Part shown: positions 1 through 5,532 of the stretch, one piece after another | Layout: each line of letters begins with the position of its first letter | How positions within the stretch are numbered: the first letter of the stretch is position 1 | NCBI GenBank assembly: GCA_023145575.1 | Contig: JAGLDN010000199.1 | Span: 1-6,027, forward strand | DNA length: 6,027 nt | Direction of reading: 5' to 3' | DNA from: Psychromonas sp. | GTDB lineage: Bacteria; Pseudomonadota; Gammaproteobacteria; Enterobacterales; Psychromonadaceae | Translations under genes and position numbers: made by a program | The notes under the pieces: model-generated | The model's database searches: none | The model's input: only the letters and a program-made list of their open reading frames with translations | What the model was told of the DNA's origin: nothing

Positions 1-9
1 CCAAGGTAG

Positions 10-279
10 TTGACGTCTGATACCCGAATAAACAAGGGCGAAAAATTCAGTTTCAAATCCAGTGAATCTATCTTCTATGATGATAAAATGCACGTAAAAA
101 TAAATAGTATTGTTGAACGACGAGAGTACAGCAAACTGCTGGGAGCTATTGAGCCTGTATTTGGTAATATCACCGTAAATAAAGGTATGAATAAGTTCAC
201 ACTGCGATGAAAAGAGAATGTGAATGCGCAATGGCAGATGTATTGTTTAGTGCAGAATATAGAAAAAGTTAAGCAGTAG
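10..279 (+). pseudogene. Unrecognised reading frame, probably decayed, interrupted by TGA at 208-210
   Basis: An open frame runs from a TTG at 10 to a TGA at 208-210 (66 codons), and the same frame stays open for 22 more codons to a TAG at 277-279. An in-frame TAG at 7-9 directly precedes the TTG, and an AGG lies only 3 nt from it, which is too close for a good ribosome binding site. The first in-frame ATG is at 88 and also lacks a clear site. The composition is protein-like, with mixed charged and hydrophobic residues such as KINSIVERREYSK, and the post-TGA extension (around NAQWQMYCLVQNIEKV) looks equally protein-like. I therefore read it as the 3' end of a gene broken by stops rather than as a complete small gene. 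I do not recognise the family. It could also be a chance open frame or a genuine short protein ending at 210. Confidence 0.3.
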
Positions 280-288
280 TGTACACTA
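277..288. repeat. 12-bp perfect palindrome
   Basis: TAGTGTACACTA is a perfect 12-bp palindrome that begins at the stop codon of the decayed frame before it and sits 2 nt before the hairpin at 291-309. It could be a protein-binding dyad or part of a bipartite terminator. Nothing in the sequence decides between these. Confidence 0.45.
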
Positions 289-290
289 AG

Positions 291-309
291 CTAAGGGCAA
301 TCCCCTTAG
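291..309 (+). terminator. Hairpin after the decayed first frame, possible terminator
   Basis: CTAAGGG (291-297) and CCCTTAG (303-309) form a perfect 7-bp stem with a 5-nt loop. One more block (AGC/GCT) can extend the stem with a bulge. It lies between the decayed frame ending at 279 and the hydrolase gene starting at 394, where a terminator would be expected. The downstream sequence is AAAATACC rather than a T tract, so classical intrinsic termination on the plus strand is not well supported. Confidence 0.4.
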
Positions 310-393
310 GCTAAAATACCTTCATTATTGGCTTACTAACCCTATTTAAGATGTAAATATTTAATTAAAATTGTATAAAAAAGGATAAATATT

Positions 394-966
394 ATGTTCA
401 TTCAAGGTCGCTTGTATGAGCTGCTACGGACACGTGTTTGTTCCAACGTTGAAATAGCCTTATTGATCATTGACGAAGAATTCTCAGCCGAAAAATGTGA
501 AATGCCTGGCATGGGTGGCTATGTACAGAAAGACTATAACGTGACAACATTTCAACAAAAAATATTGACGTATTTGCAAATAATGGGTTGCCCTGTCTGG
601 TCAATTAGCATGAATACGGGCACTCCAGGTTATGACGCGACTCGTCCAGCGCTTAAGGATCTTTACAATGGGCAACAGCACTGTATGTTAAAGGGACATA
701 CTAATGCGTTCCGCGAAACTAATCTGCACGTGGAGTTGCACAAACTTAACATTACCCATCTGGTGGTTATGGGATGGCATTCTAATGCTTGCGTTTCCGA
801 CACTATAGGTTTTTCAGATGATCCATCTTACATCAGTCACGATAGTGCTACCAGCCTTGGATATAAAGTAATGACTTGCGACCAGATCTTACACGGAGAG
901 CCTGCCCGTTGGGCATTTGAGTATTCAAGGTATTCTTCTAATCTTGAATTTTACAGCCATTTTTAA
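394..966 (+). CDS. Isochorismatase-like cysteine hydrolase, copy 1 (intact)
   Basis: This 190-residue protein belongs to the isochorismatase-like cysteine hydrolase superfamily, cytosolic enzymes that hydrolyse amides, or in true isochorismatases a vinyl ether. The family triad is visible: Asp27 in LLIIDEE, Lys100 in CMLKGHTNAF, and the nucleophile Cys133 in VVMGWHSNACVSDTI. The C-terminal GYKVMTCDQILHG (156-168) is the usual strand and helix after the active site. The length is normal for the family. The ATG at 394 has an AGGA 8 nt upstream and gives the same N-terminal pattern as the two following copies (MFIQG, MCIHG, MYIHG). The catalytic Asp is followed by Glu where many members have a Met-Gln pair, and there is a 16-residue stretch between the Cys helix and the GYKV strand, so the substrate cannot be inferred. 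No biosynthetic partner genes are adjacent, so a siderophore role is unsupported. It is the first and only fully intact member of a tandem array. Confidence 0.88.
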   Translation: MFIQGRLYELLRTRVCSNVEIALLIIDEEFSAEKCEMPGMGGYVQKDYNVTTFQQKILTYLQIMGCPVWSISMNTGTPGYDATRPALKDLYNGQQHCMLKGHTNAFRETNLHVELHKLNITHLVVMGWHSNACVSDTIGFSDDPSYISHDSATSLGYKVMTCDQILHGEPARWAFEYSRYSSNLEFYSHF

Positions 967-990
967 TTAGCCCAGGATCGGGTTATCTAA
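963..990 (+). other. Stop-codon hairpin of hydrolase copy 1
   Basis: TTAATTAGCCC (963-973) pairs with GGGTTATCTAA (980-990) around a 6-nt loop. The stem has two adjacent mismatches and one G-U pair, and it contains the gene's TAA (964-966). Equivalent hairpins occupy the same place after copies 2 and 3. No T tract follows, so it may be a 3' mRNA structure rather than an intrinsic terminator. Confidence 0.5.
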
Positions 991-1032
991 CATCATGGAT
1001 TAATTAAGTCAAATGTTTCGCCTCATTGTGAT

Positions 1033-1056
1033 TATACCCACGTGACTATCAAGATG
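1033..1056 (+). repeat. Dispersed TATACCCATGTGAC motif, copy a
   Basis: It reads TATACCCACGTGAC and continues TATCAAGATG, one mismatch from the 14-nt core. It lies between hydrolase copies 1 and 2. The 24-nt extended form closely matches the inverted copy at 2249-2272. Confidence 0.6.
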
Positions 1057-1089
1057 AAAATTAAAACTTTTTATAAAAAGAATGATCTT

Positions 1090-1358
1090 ATGTGCATTCA
1101 CGGTGCTTGGATGTGCCCCTTAATAGGCATTTGAACAAACTATGCTAAGGGATCCATTGCACGAAATACGCGTTAAACATCTCGTTGGGATACCAATGTA
1201 TGTGTTGCTAGCACAATCTGTTTGTAAGACGACCAAACTTTTAAACGCGCTTTCCAGCAAGAATATACAGTAACCTGTTCCTGCACTGCGAACCTGCCCA
1301 CTGGTCATTTGACAATTCAGCATATTCATCTAATCTATAATTTTACAGCCAATTTTAA
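1090..1358 (+). pseudogene. Isochorismatase-like hydrolase, copy 2 (internally deleted remnant)
   Basis: This is the wreck of a second hydrolase gene. An ATG at 1090 opens MCIHGAW, matching MYIHGSF of copy 3. Within about 30 bases the sequence jumps to what corresponds to the region just after the catalytic Lys (TAATAGGCATT at 1131-1141 aligns with TAATGCATT in copy 3), so roughly the first half of the gene, including the Asp and Lys of the triad, is gone. GTTAAACATCT at 1172-1182 is shared exactly with copy 3. A 10-nt deletion follows, then TTGGGATACCAATGTATGTG, which keeps the Cys codon of the GWDxNVCV motif. The C-terminal part (EPAHWSFDNSAYSSNL) is readable, but a TAA replaces the Glu codon of copy 1, and the homologous final TAA is at 1356-1358. 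Multiple independent lesions make it non-functional. Confidence 0.8.
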
Positions 1359-1382
1359 TTAACCTGAACTCTGGTTAATTAA
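1355..1382 (+). other. Stop-codon hairpin of hydrolase copy 2
   Basis: TTAATTAACC (1355-1364) and GGTTAATTAA (1373-1382) form a perfect 10-bp inverted repeat with an 8-nt loop. The stem includes the ancestral stop TAA at 1356-1358. This is the cleanest of the three equivalent hairpins. The sequence after it (AACAACATGCGATGATTGG, then TCAAATG and CGCCTTATGGTGAT) is closely related to the flank of copy 3 and less so to that of copy 1. Confidence 0.6.
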
Positions 1383-1446
1383 CAACATGCGATGATTGGT
1401 CAAATGGGGCGCCTTATGGTGATTATCGAGTTCATGCCTGATTGTT

Positions 1447-1469
1447 CATCTTTCAATCACATGGGTATA
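1447..1469 (-). repeat. Dispersed TATACCCATGTGAC motif, copy b
   Basis: On the minus strand it reads TATACCCATGTGAT, then TGAAAGATG. It matches the core at 13 of 14 positions and lies in the spacer between hydrolase copies 2 and 3. Its orientation is opposite to that of copy a, although both lie in equivalent downstream flanks. Confidence 0.6.
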
Positions 1470-1504
1470 TAATTATCTTTATTAAAAATGACATTGAAAC
1501 AAGC

Positions 1505-1537
1505 GCTACTATAGGCTCCCTGGTAGCACCAGTTTTT
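1505..1537 (+). promoter_or_regulatory. Terminator-like hairpin with competing stem upstream of hydrolase copy 3
   Basis: CTGGT (1520-1524) and ACCAG (1528-1532) form a 5-bp stem with a 3-nt loop followed by TTTTT (1533-1537), the layout of a small intrinsic terminator, 40 nt before the ATG at 1577. An alternative stem, GCTAC (1505-1509) with GTAGC (1523-1527), would use the same bases, so the two cannot form together, as in an attenuator. The stems are short and could be chance. No leader peptide or ligand-binding aptamer is apparent. Confidence 0.3.
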
Positions 1538-1576
1538 AACATATTATTTAAATTTTCTTATAAGAGGTCGAATATT

Positions 1577-2068
1577 ATGTACATTCACGGTAGCTTTTAT
1601 TCGGCTCTACTAAGTCTTATTGCTAAGAAAACAAAAATAGGTTTGTTGATCATTGATGAACATAGCGACGCAGTTATAGACGAAACATCAAATACCCCAG
1701 GGAAAATATTTATCGATGTAATAGAAGCAAAAGATCCTGAATTAACATTAAGCTCAAACGTTACAGCATGCCAACAACGGGTTTTAATGTGTATGCAGGC
1801 CATGGACTACCCTGTCTTCTCAATCAACAATGAGGAGGACAATAACATTCCTGATCCAACTCGCACTGAGATTAAGGGGTTATATAATATAAATCATCAT
1901 GTTATGATAAAGTCGCTTTCTAATGCATTCGCCGAAACTAATCTAACCCAGATGTTGAACAATTTACAGGTTAAACATCTTGTTGTCATGGGTTGGGATG
2001 CCAATGTATGTGTTCCTGCAACTATCGGCATGTTACTACCGCTATATAGCTGGGATATACTGTATTGA
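1577..2068 (+). CDS. Isochorismatase-like cysteine hydrolase, copy 3 (C-terminally truncated by frameshift)
   Basis: From the ATG at 1577 this frame encodes 163 residues of an isochorismatase-like hydrolase, a paralogue of the gene at 394. The triad is present: Asp27 in LLIIDEH, Lys112 in VMIKSLSNAF, and Cys145 in VVMGWDANVCVPAT. The ATG is preferred because AAGAGG lies 9 nt upstream and MYIHG matches the starts of the other copies. The open frame extends back to a TTG at 1442, but that stretch contains repeat DNA and the terminator-like hairpin and has no ribosome binding site. After TIG, at about residue 151, the protein departs from copy 1 (MLLPLYSWDILY) and stops at 2066-2068. The missing end is encoded one frame over. 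The truncated product lacks the last strand and helix and is probably unstable or inactive, though the active-site residues remain. A pseudogene is the most likely status. Confidence 0.7.
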   Translation: MYIHGSFYSALLSLIAKKTKIGLLIIDEHSDAVIDETSNTPGKIFIDVIEAKDPELTLSSNVTACQQRVLMCMQAMDYPVFSINNEEDNNIPDPTRTEIKGLYNINHHVMIKSLSNAFAETNLTQMLNNLQVKHLVVMGWDANVCVPATIGMLLPLYSWDILY

Positions 2069-2160
2069 CTTGCAACCAGATCCTACACTGTGAACCTGCC
2101 TACTGGACAAATGTCCCATCAATGTATTCTTCTAATCTAAAATTTTATAGTACATATTAA
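2053..2160 (+). pseudogene. Displaced C-terminal segment of hydrolase copy 3
   Basis: Read in the frame starting at 2053, this gives GYTVLTCNQILHCEPAYW, then ending YSSNLKFYSTY and TAA at 2158-2160. It lines up closely with GYKVMTCDQILHGEPARW and YSSNLEFYSHF at the end of copy 1. It is offset by -1 from the main frame of copy 3. A TAG at 2047-2049 in this frame limits any single shift to about 2050-2065. The sequence between TIG and GYTV is also shorter than in copy 1, so a small deletion there is the simplest cause. Confidence 0.8.
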
Positions 2161-2184
2161 TTAACCAAGGCTCGGGTGAATTAA
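2157..2184 (+). other. Stop-codon hairpin of hydrolase copy 3
   Basis: TTAATTAACC (2157-2166) pairs with GGTGAATTAA (2175-2184), with one A-G mismatch and an 8-nt loop. The stem contains the ancestral TAA (2158-2160). The following bases (AACAACATAGGTTGATAA, then GTCAAATG and GCGCCTTAT) match the flank of copy 2. Confidence 0.55.
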
Positions 2185-2248
2185 CAACATAGGTTGATAA
2201 GTCAAATGTTGCGCCTTATTTTGATCCTCGAGTTTGTGCCTTATGTAT

Positions 2249-2272
2249 CATTTTGATAGTCACATAGATATA
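2249..2272 (-). repeat. Dispersed TATACCCATGTGAC motif, copy c
   Basis: On the minus strand it reads TATATCTATGTGAC, then TATCAAAATG, 12 of 14 core positions. The extension matches that of copy a. It sits at the end of the 3' flank of hydrolase copy 3. Confidence 0.5.
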
Positions 2273-2285
2273 AACCCTGATAAAT

Positions 2286-2308
2286 CACCTTGAAGTCGCA
2301 TGGATATA
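2286..2308 (-). repeat. Dispersed TATACCCATGTGAC motif, copy d
   Basis: On the minus strand it reads TATATCCATGCGAC, then TTCAAGGTG, 12 of 14 core positions. It lies 13 nt beyond copy c in the same orientation, in the 282-bp gap between the hydrolase array and the convergent DUF2057 gene. That gap otherwise holds only the stop-codon hairpin and flank of hydrolase copy 3. Confidence 0.45.
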
Positions 2309-2350
2309 TCCTCCTTTTACCTCCAATAATGTAATTTATCGCCCGTCATA

Positions 2351-2881
2351 CTACTTCTTATCTTGTGATTTTGTAGGCTTTGCCGTTGCCTGCGGTGAGG
2401 GAGTCGAAATCCTTAACGCTTTATCTTTTTTAAATATATTACCTAGAAAGCCATAATCTTTATATTTTGAAAGAGTTACAGAAAAATCAGCAGGCTTGCC
2501 ATTGCTTGTTTCTACCTTTATATCAGGATGCCTGGCAAATTTTCTCGCAGTGTTTAGTGAATCAATATCGATATTTGCTAAAAGACGATATTTTTTATTT
2601 TTTTTAACCTTGAGGGTCACAAGAAACGTCTGTGATGATACCTTTGCTAATTCACTACCCTCGTCATTTCTTACCAGTGTGTTATAAACGATAGAAACTT
2701 TCTGTATCCCTTGTTTTAGATCGACTGCTTTGGCTGTACTAAAGAATGGTTTTTCAATTTTTTTACCGTTTACTGACAAAATTTGAAATTCCTTGGATGC
2801 TGATAATGTGCTAGCAAAACATAAATTTACACTCAGCATTAGCAGCATCAATGAAACAGAAATTGTTATTAGCTTATTCAA
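2351..2881 (-). CDS. Secreted DUF2057 family protein (YccT/CsgI-like)
   Basis: This 176-residue protein resembles the DUF2057/UPF0319 family, whose enterobacterial member YccT (CsgI) is a periplasmic inhibitor of curli assembly. Residues 1-23 form a signal peptide: MNK, a hydrophobic core (LITISVSLMLLMLSVNL), then CFA with likely cleavage before Ser24. The Cys is not in a lipobox. The mature part follows the family pattern: a short strand, then VNGKK (37-41), AVDLKQGIQKVSIVYNTLV, and a later KKYRLLANIDIDSLNTARKF block, as expected for a beta-rich fold. It is shorter than the roughly 220-residue E. coli protein, and its C-terminus is a Pro/Thr/Lys-rich tail (STPSPQATAKPTKSQDKK). The start is TTG at 2879-2881. 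AAGGA 6 nt upstream and the signal peptide support it, and no ATG fits. It is convergent with the hydrolase array. A curli role here is not shown, since no csg genes are in view. Confidence 0.8.
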   Translation of the reverse strand: MNKLITISVSLMLLMLSVNLCFASTLSASKEFQILSVNGKKIEKPFFSTAKAVDLKQGIQKVSIVYNTLVRNDEGSELAKVSSQTFLVTLKVKKNKKYRLLANIDIDSLNTARKFARHPDIKVETSNGKPADFSVTLSKYKDYGFLGNIFKKDKALRISTPSPQATAKPTKSQDKK

Positions 2882-2911
2882 TTTATTTCCTTTTTTTTCC
2901 TTCAGGATCTA

Positions 2912-2942
2912 TGCATAACCCACTCATTGATGCACATGCCAA
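2912..2942 (-). promoter_or_regulatory. Possible promoter of the DUF2057 gene
   Basis: On the minus strand TTGGCA (2937-2942) is a good -35 match. TTATGC (2913-2918) or TATGCA (2912-2917) follows at 18 or 19 bp as a weak -10, about 30 nt before the TTG start. A TATAAT also occurs further upstream (2966-2971, minus) within the dispersed repeat, with no convincing -35. Confidence 0.25.
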
Positions 2943-2967
2943 GCCGTTATCAAACTAGAAGAGGAAT

Positions 2968-2990
2968 TATACCCATGTGACACAAAGGTA
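2968..2990 (+). repeat. Dispersed TATACCCATGTGAC motif, copy e
   Basis: This is an exact 14-nt core match. The following bases (ACAAAGGTAC, then TTTTTCAG) resemble those after copy g (GTAAAAGTGC, then AAATTCAG), so these two copies share a longer unit of about 32 nt. It lies upstream of the DUF2057 gene. Confidence 0.65.
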
Positions 2991-3269
2991 CTTTTTCAGG
3001 CTTTAGCTCGTAGATCAGCTCAAGACACTACATGGGTTAATTCTTACTCCATTTTAGAATATTGTAACAGGGCTGGCTTGTTTAATAATAAGCCGTCCTA
3101 ACGCCACACAGGGCAAGTTAATCACTCGCTTCTTGGCGCAATTGTCCGTTCTGACGTTTCGTCTTTACATGGCATGAGTATACATCCAGATAAAAACTTG
3201 AACTCGTTGATTTATAAAATTACTCTGCAAGATCCATACTTAAGAATTAAAATTTTATTTGATTTTTAA
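2976..3269 (+). pseudogene. Degraded reading frame in the DUF2057-fusA2 gap (unrecognised)
   Basis: One plus-strand frame stays protein-like across most of this 510-bp gap with a single internal stop (TAA, 3099-3101). Before it come segments such as LARRSAQDTTWVNSYSILEY. After it come HSLLGAIVRSDVSSLHGMS and SLIYKITLQDPYLRIKILF, ending at TAA 3267-3269. The frame begins inside dispersed motif copy e and has no convincing start codon or ribosome binding site; an ATG at 3174 would give only 31 residues. A 9-bp stem with one mismatch and a 10-nt loop (3071-3098) spans the internal stop. I do not recognise the protein. It may be a relic of an inserted gene, or chance. A separate 49-codon frame starts at 3275 and runs into the 3' end of fusA2. 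Confidence 0.25.
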
Positions 3270-3367
3270 CTTAGATGATTAACGCCGTTGATGATCTAGA
3301 TGGCACTTTAGAACGTCAGCAAAAAGATGACGAACTAAAGGCTAATCAAACGAATCTATCTTTTTCT

Positions 3368-3388
3368 GTTGATAGTCGCATGAATAAA
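3368..3388 (-). repeat. Dispersed TATACCCATGTGAC motif, copy f (divergent)
   Basis: On the minus strand it reads TTTATTCATGCGAC, then TATCAAC, 10 of 14 core positions but with the TATCAA extension seen in copies a and c. It lies 4 nt beyond the stop codon of fusA2. It is the weakest of the seven copies. Confidence 0.35.
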
Positions 3389-3392
3389 AATA

Positions 3393-5486
3393 TTATTTCT
3401 TGTCGGCTGCTCTATCAGCTTTAACTTTTTCGATCACTGCTTCAGCGACACTCGTCGGACAAGGCATGTAGTTTTTAAACTCCATGGAGAACTGACCACG
3501 CCCTGATGTCATTGTTCGTAATGAACCAATATAACCAAACATGTCAGATAATGGCACATCAGCTTTAATGCGAACACCGGAGACTCCAGCTTCTTGACCA
3601 GCAATGATGCCACGTCGTCGATTTAAATCACCAATAACATCACCAACATGCGCATCTGGCGTGAACACGTCGACACTCATGATAGGCTCAAGAAGTTGTG
3701 CACCAGCTTTGGGGATTGATTGACGAAATGCACCTCGCGCTGCTAATTCAAATGCAATCGCTGATGAATCCACTGCATGATATCCACCATCATAAAGTTC
3801 AATTTCAACATCAAGCACTGGGAAACCTGCAAGAACACCGGTATCCATCATACTTTTAAAGCCCTTCTCAATAGCAGGGAAAAATTCTTTCGGTACATTA
3901 CCACCACTAACAGTAGATTTGAAAACAAAACCACTGCCTGCCTCGCCCGGCTTAATACGATAATCAAGCTTACCAAATTGACCCGATCCACCCGACTGTT
4001 TTTTATGCGTATACGAATCATCAACTTCTTGTGTGATTGTTTCACGATAAGCCACTTGAGGCTCACCAACAACAAGGTCAACACCATAAGTACGTTTTAG
4101 AATATCTACCTTGATATCTAGATGAAGTTCACCCATACCAGAGAGAATTGTTTCACCTGAATCTCGATCTGTTTTTACTTTAAATGTTGGATCTTCTGCA
4201 ACCATTTTACCAATCGCAATACTCATTTTTTCAGTTGAACCTTTATCTTTTGGTGTCACTGAGATAGAAATAACTGGATTGGGAAATACCATTGATTCTA
4301 AAATAATTGGATCTTTAGGATCACATAATGTGTGGCCTGTTTGAACATTGGTTTTCATGCCAACAATCGCGATGATATCGCCAGCTTGTGCAGAAGAAAG
4401 TTCATTACGAGCATCTGCTTGCATTTCAACCATGCGGCCAATACGCTCTGTTTTACCTGTTGCCGCATTCATGATGGTATCACCTTTTTTAAGTGTACCT
4501 GAGTATATCCTTACGAAAGTAAGAGCTCCAAAACGATCATCTGTTATTTTAAAAGCTAACGCTTTAAACGATTTCTTAGCAGAAACAATTGCATACTCAC
4601 CCGTTGGCTCGCCATCTTCATTGATCAGCGGCTGTGGATCTACTTCTGTCGGTGACGGTAGGTAATCAACCACTGCGTCAAGAATGTTTTGAATACCCTT
4701 GTTTTTAAATGCACTTCCACAGTAAGTAGGGAAAAACTCCATCGTGCGTGTACCTTCTCGAATACAACGTTTGATGTCCTCCATCGATGGCTCTTCTCCA
4801 TCCATGTACGCACCTAATAAATCTTCATCTTGATCTAACGCCGTATCAAGTAACAGCTCTCGGTATTCTTCTACTTTATCAAGCATATCTTTAGGAACAT
4901 CGGTGATTTGATAGTTTTCAGGAAGACCCGTATCATCCCATATCCACGCTTTACGTGTTAATAAATCAACAATACCAATAAAGTCATCTTCAATACCGAT
5001 AGGTAATACCATAATCAACGGGTTAGAGCCAAGCACCGCTTTTATCTGCTTAGCAACACGATAGAAATCAGCACCAATACGGTCTAATTTGTTAATAAAG
5101 ATAACACGAGCAACTTTAGAATCATTAGCATAACGCCAATTGGTTTCTGATTGAGGCTCAACACCTCCACTACCACAGAAGACACCGACACCGCCATCAA
5201 GTACTTTTAGTGAACGATAAACCTCAACAGTGAAGTCAACGTGTCCTGGTGTGTCAATAACATTAAAACGATGATCATTCCAGAAACAACTTACCGCAGC
5301 TGATTGAATCGTAATTCCACGTTCAGCTTCTTGATCCATAAAGTCAGTAGTTGATTCTCCGTCATGTACTTCACCCGTTTTATGGATTTGACCTGTAAGC
5401 TTTAGGATACGTTCCGTCGTCGTGGTTTTACCCGCATCAACGTGCGCGAAAATTCCAATATTTCTGTATTTAGATAAATCTGTCAT
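3393..5486 (-). CDS. fusA2: Elongation factor G, second (stand-alone) paralogue
   Basis: EF-G is the ribosomal translocase GTPase: it moves tRNA and mRNA after peptide transfer and, with RRF, splits spent ribosomes. The 697-residue product has the full family length. The GTPase motifs are intact: P-loop AHVDAGKT (14-21), RGITI (56-60), DTPGH (78-82), NKLD (132-135) and GSAFKNKG (257-264). The domain II-V signatures follow, including YDGGYHAVDS (565-574) in domain IV and DLNRRRG (620-626). The start at 5486 is chosen because the family begins near LSKYRNIGIFAHVDAGK. A GAG lies 8 nt upstream, whereas the longer ATG at 5543 lies inside the predicted promoter. The gene stands alone with its own promoter instead of in an rpsL-rpsG-fusA-tuf operon, and the sequence resembles the second EF-G of Vibrio and Shewanella. 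It is therefore called fusA2. Division of labour with the main EF-G, as reported for Pseudomonas, is possible but unproven here. Confidence 0.95.
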   Translation of the reverse strand: MTDLSKYRNIGIFAHVDAGKTTTTERILKLTGQIHKTGEVHDGESTTDFMDQEAERGITIQSAAVSCFWNDHRFNVIDTPGHVDFTVEVYRSLKVLDGGVGVFCGSGGVEPQSETNWRYANDSKVARVIFINKLDRIGADFYRVAKQIKAVLGSNPLIMVLPIGIEDDFIGIVDLLTRKAWIWDDTGLPENYQITDVPKDMLDKVEEYRELLLDTALDQDEDLLGAYMDGEEPSMEDIKRCIREGTRTMEFFPTYCGSAFKNKGIQNILDAVVDYLPSPTEVDPQPLINEDGEPTGEYAIVSAKKSFKALAFKITDDRFGALTFVRIYSGTLKKGDTIMNAATGKTERIGRMVEMQADARNELSSAQAGDIIAIVGMKTNVQTGHTLCDPKDPIILESMVFPNPVISISVTPKDKGSTEKMSIAIGKMVAEDPTFKVKTDRDSGETILSGMGELHLDIKVDILKRTYGVDLVVGEPQVAYRETITQEVDDSYTHKKQSGGSGQFGKLDYRIKPGEAGSGFVFKSTVSGGNVPKEFFPAIEKGFKSMMDTGVLAGFPVLDVEIELYDGGYHAVDSSAIAFELAARGAFRQSIPKAGAQLLEPIMSVDVFTPDAHVGDVIGDLNRRRGIIAGQEAGVSGVRIKADVPLSDMFGYIGSLRTMTSGRGQFSMEFKNYMPCPTSVAEAVIEKVKADRAADKK

Positions 5487-5532
5487 TTTTAATACTCTAT
5501 TATATAAAAAATATGCCGTAAAATTCCAACCT

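Noticed and set aside
208..210. TGA as a selenocysteine codon in the first frame
   Set aside because: The preceding in-frame TAG at 7-9 and the absence of a recognisable SECIS-like hairpin directly after the TGA argue for decay or a true stop.
394..966. Assignment as a true isochorismatase (EntB-like) in siderophore synthesis
   Set aside because: Only superfamily hallmarks are present and no siderophore genes are nearby. The general hydrolase label is as far as the sequence supports.
1120..1329. Minus-strand 69-codon ORF across hydrolase copy 2
   Set aside because: It is antisense to a clear pseudogene remnant and its translation has no recognisable features, so it is a chance frame.
1442..1576. 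N-terminal extension of hydrolase copy 3 from a TTG at 1442
   Set aside because: The stretch overlaps a dispersed repeat and a terminator-like hairpin and has no ribosome binding site. The ATG at 1577 has AAGAGG upstream and matches the starts of both other copies.
2050..2066. Programmed -1 frameshift in hydrolase copy 3
   Set aside because: There is no X XXY YYZ slippery heptamer and no clear downstream stimulatory structure, and the adjacent copy 2 is plainly a pseudogene, so simple mutation is more likely.
3777..4665. Plus-strand and alternative-frame ORFs of about 80-107 codons inside fusA2
   Set aside because: They are shadows of the strongly conserved EF-G coding sequence, with no ribosome binding sites or family resemblance.
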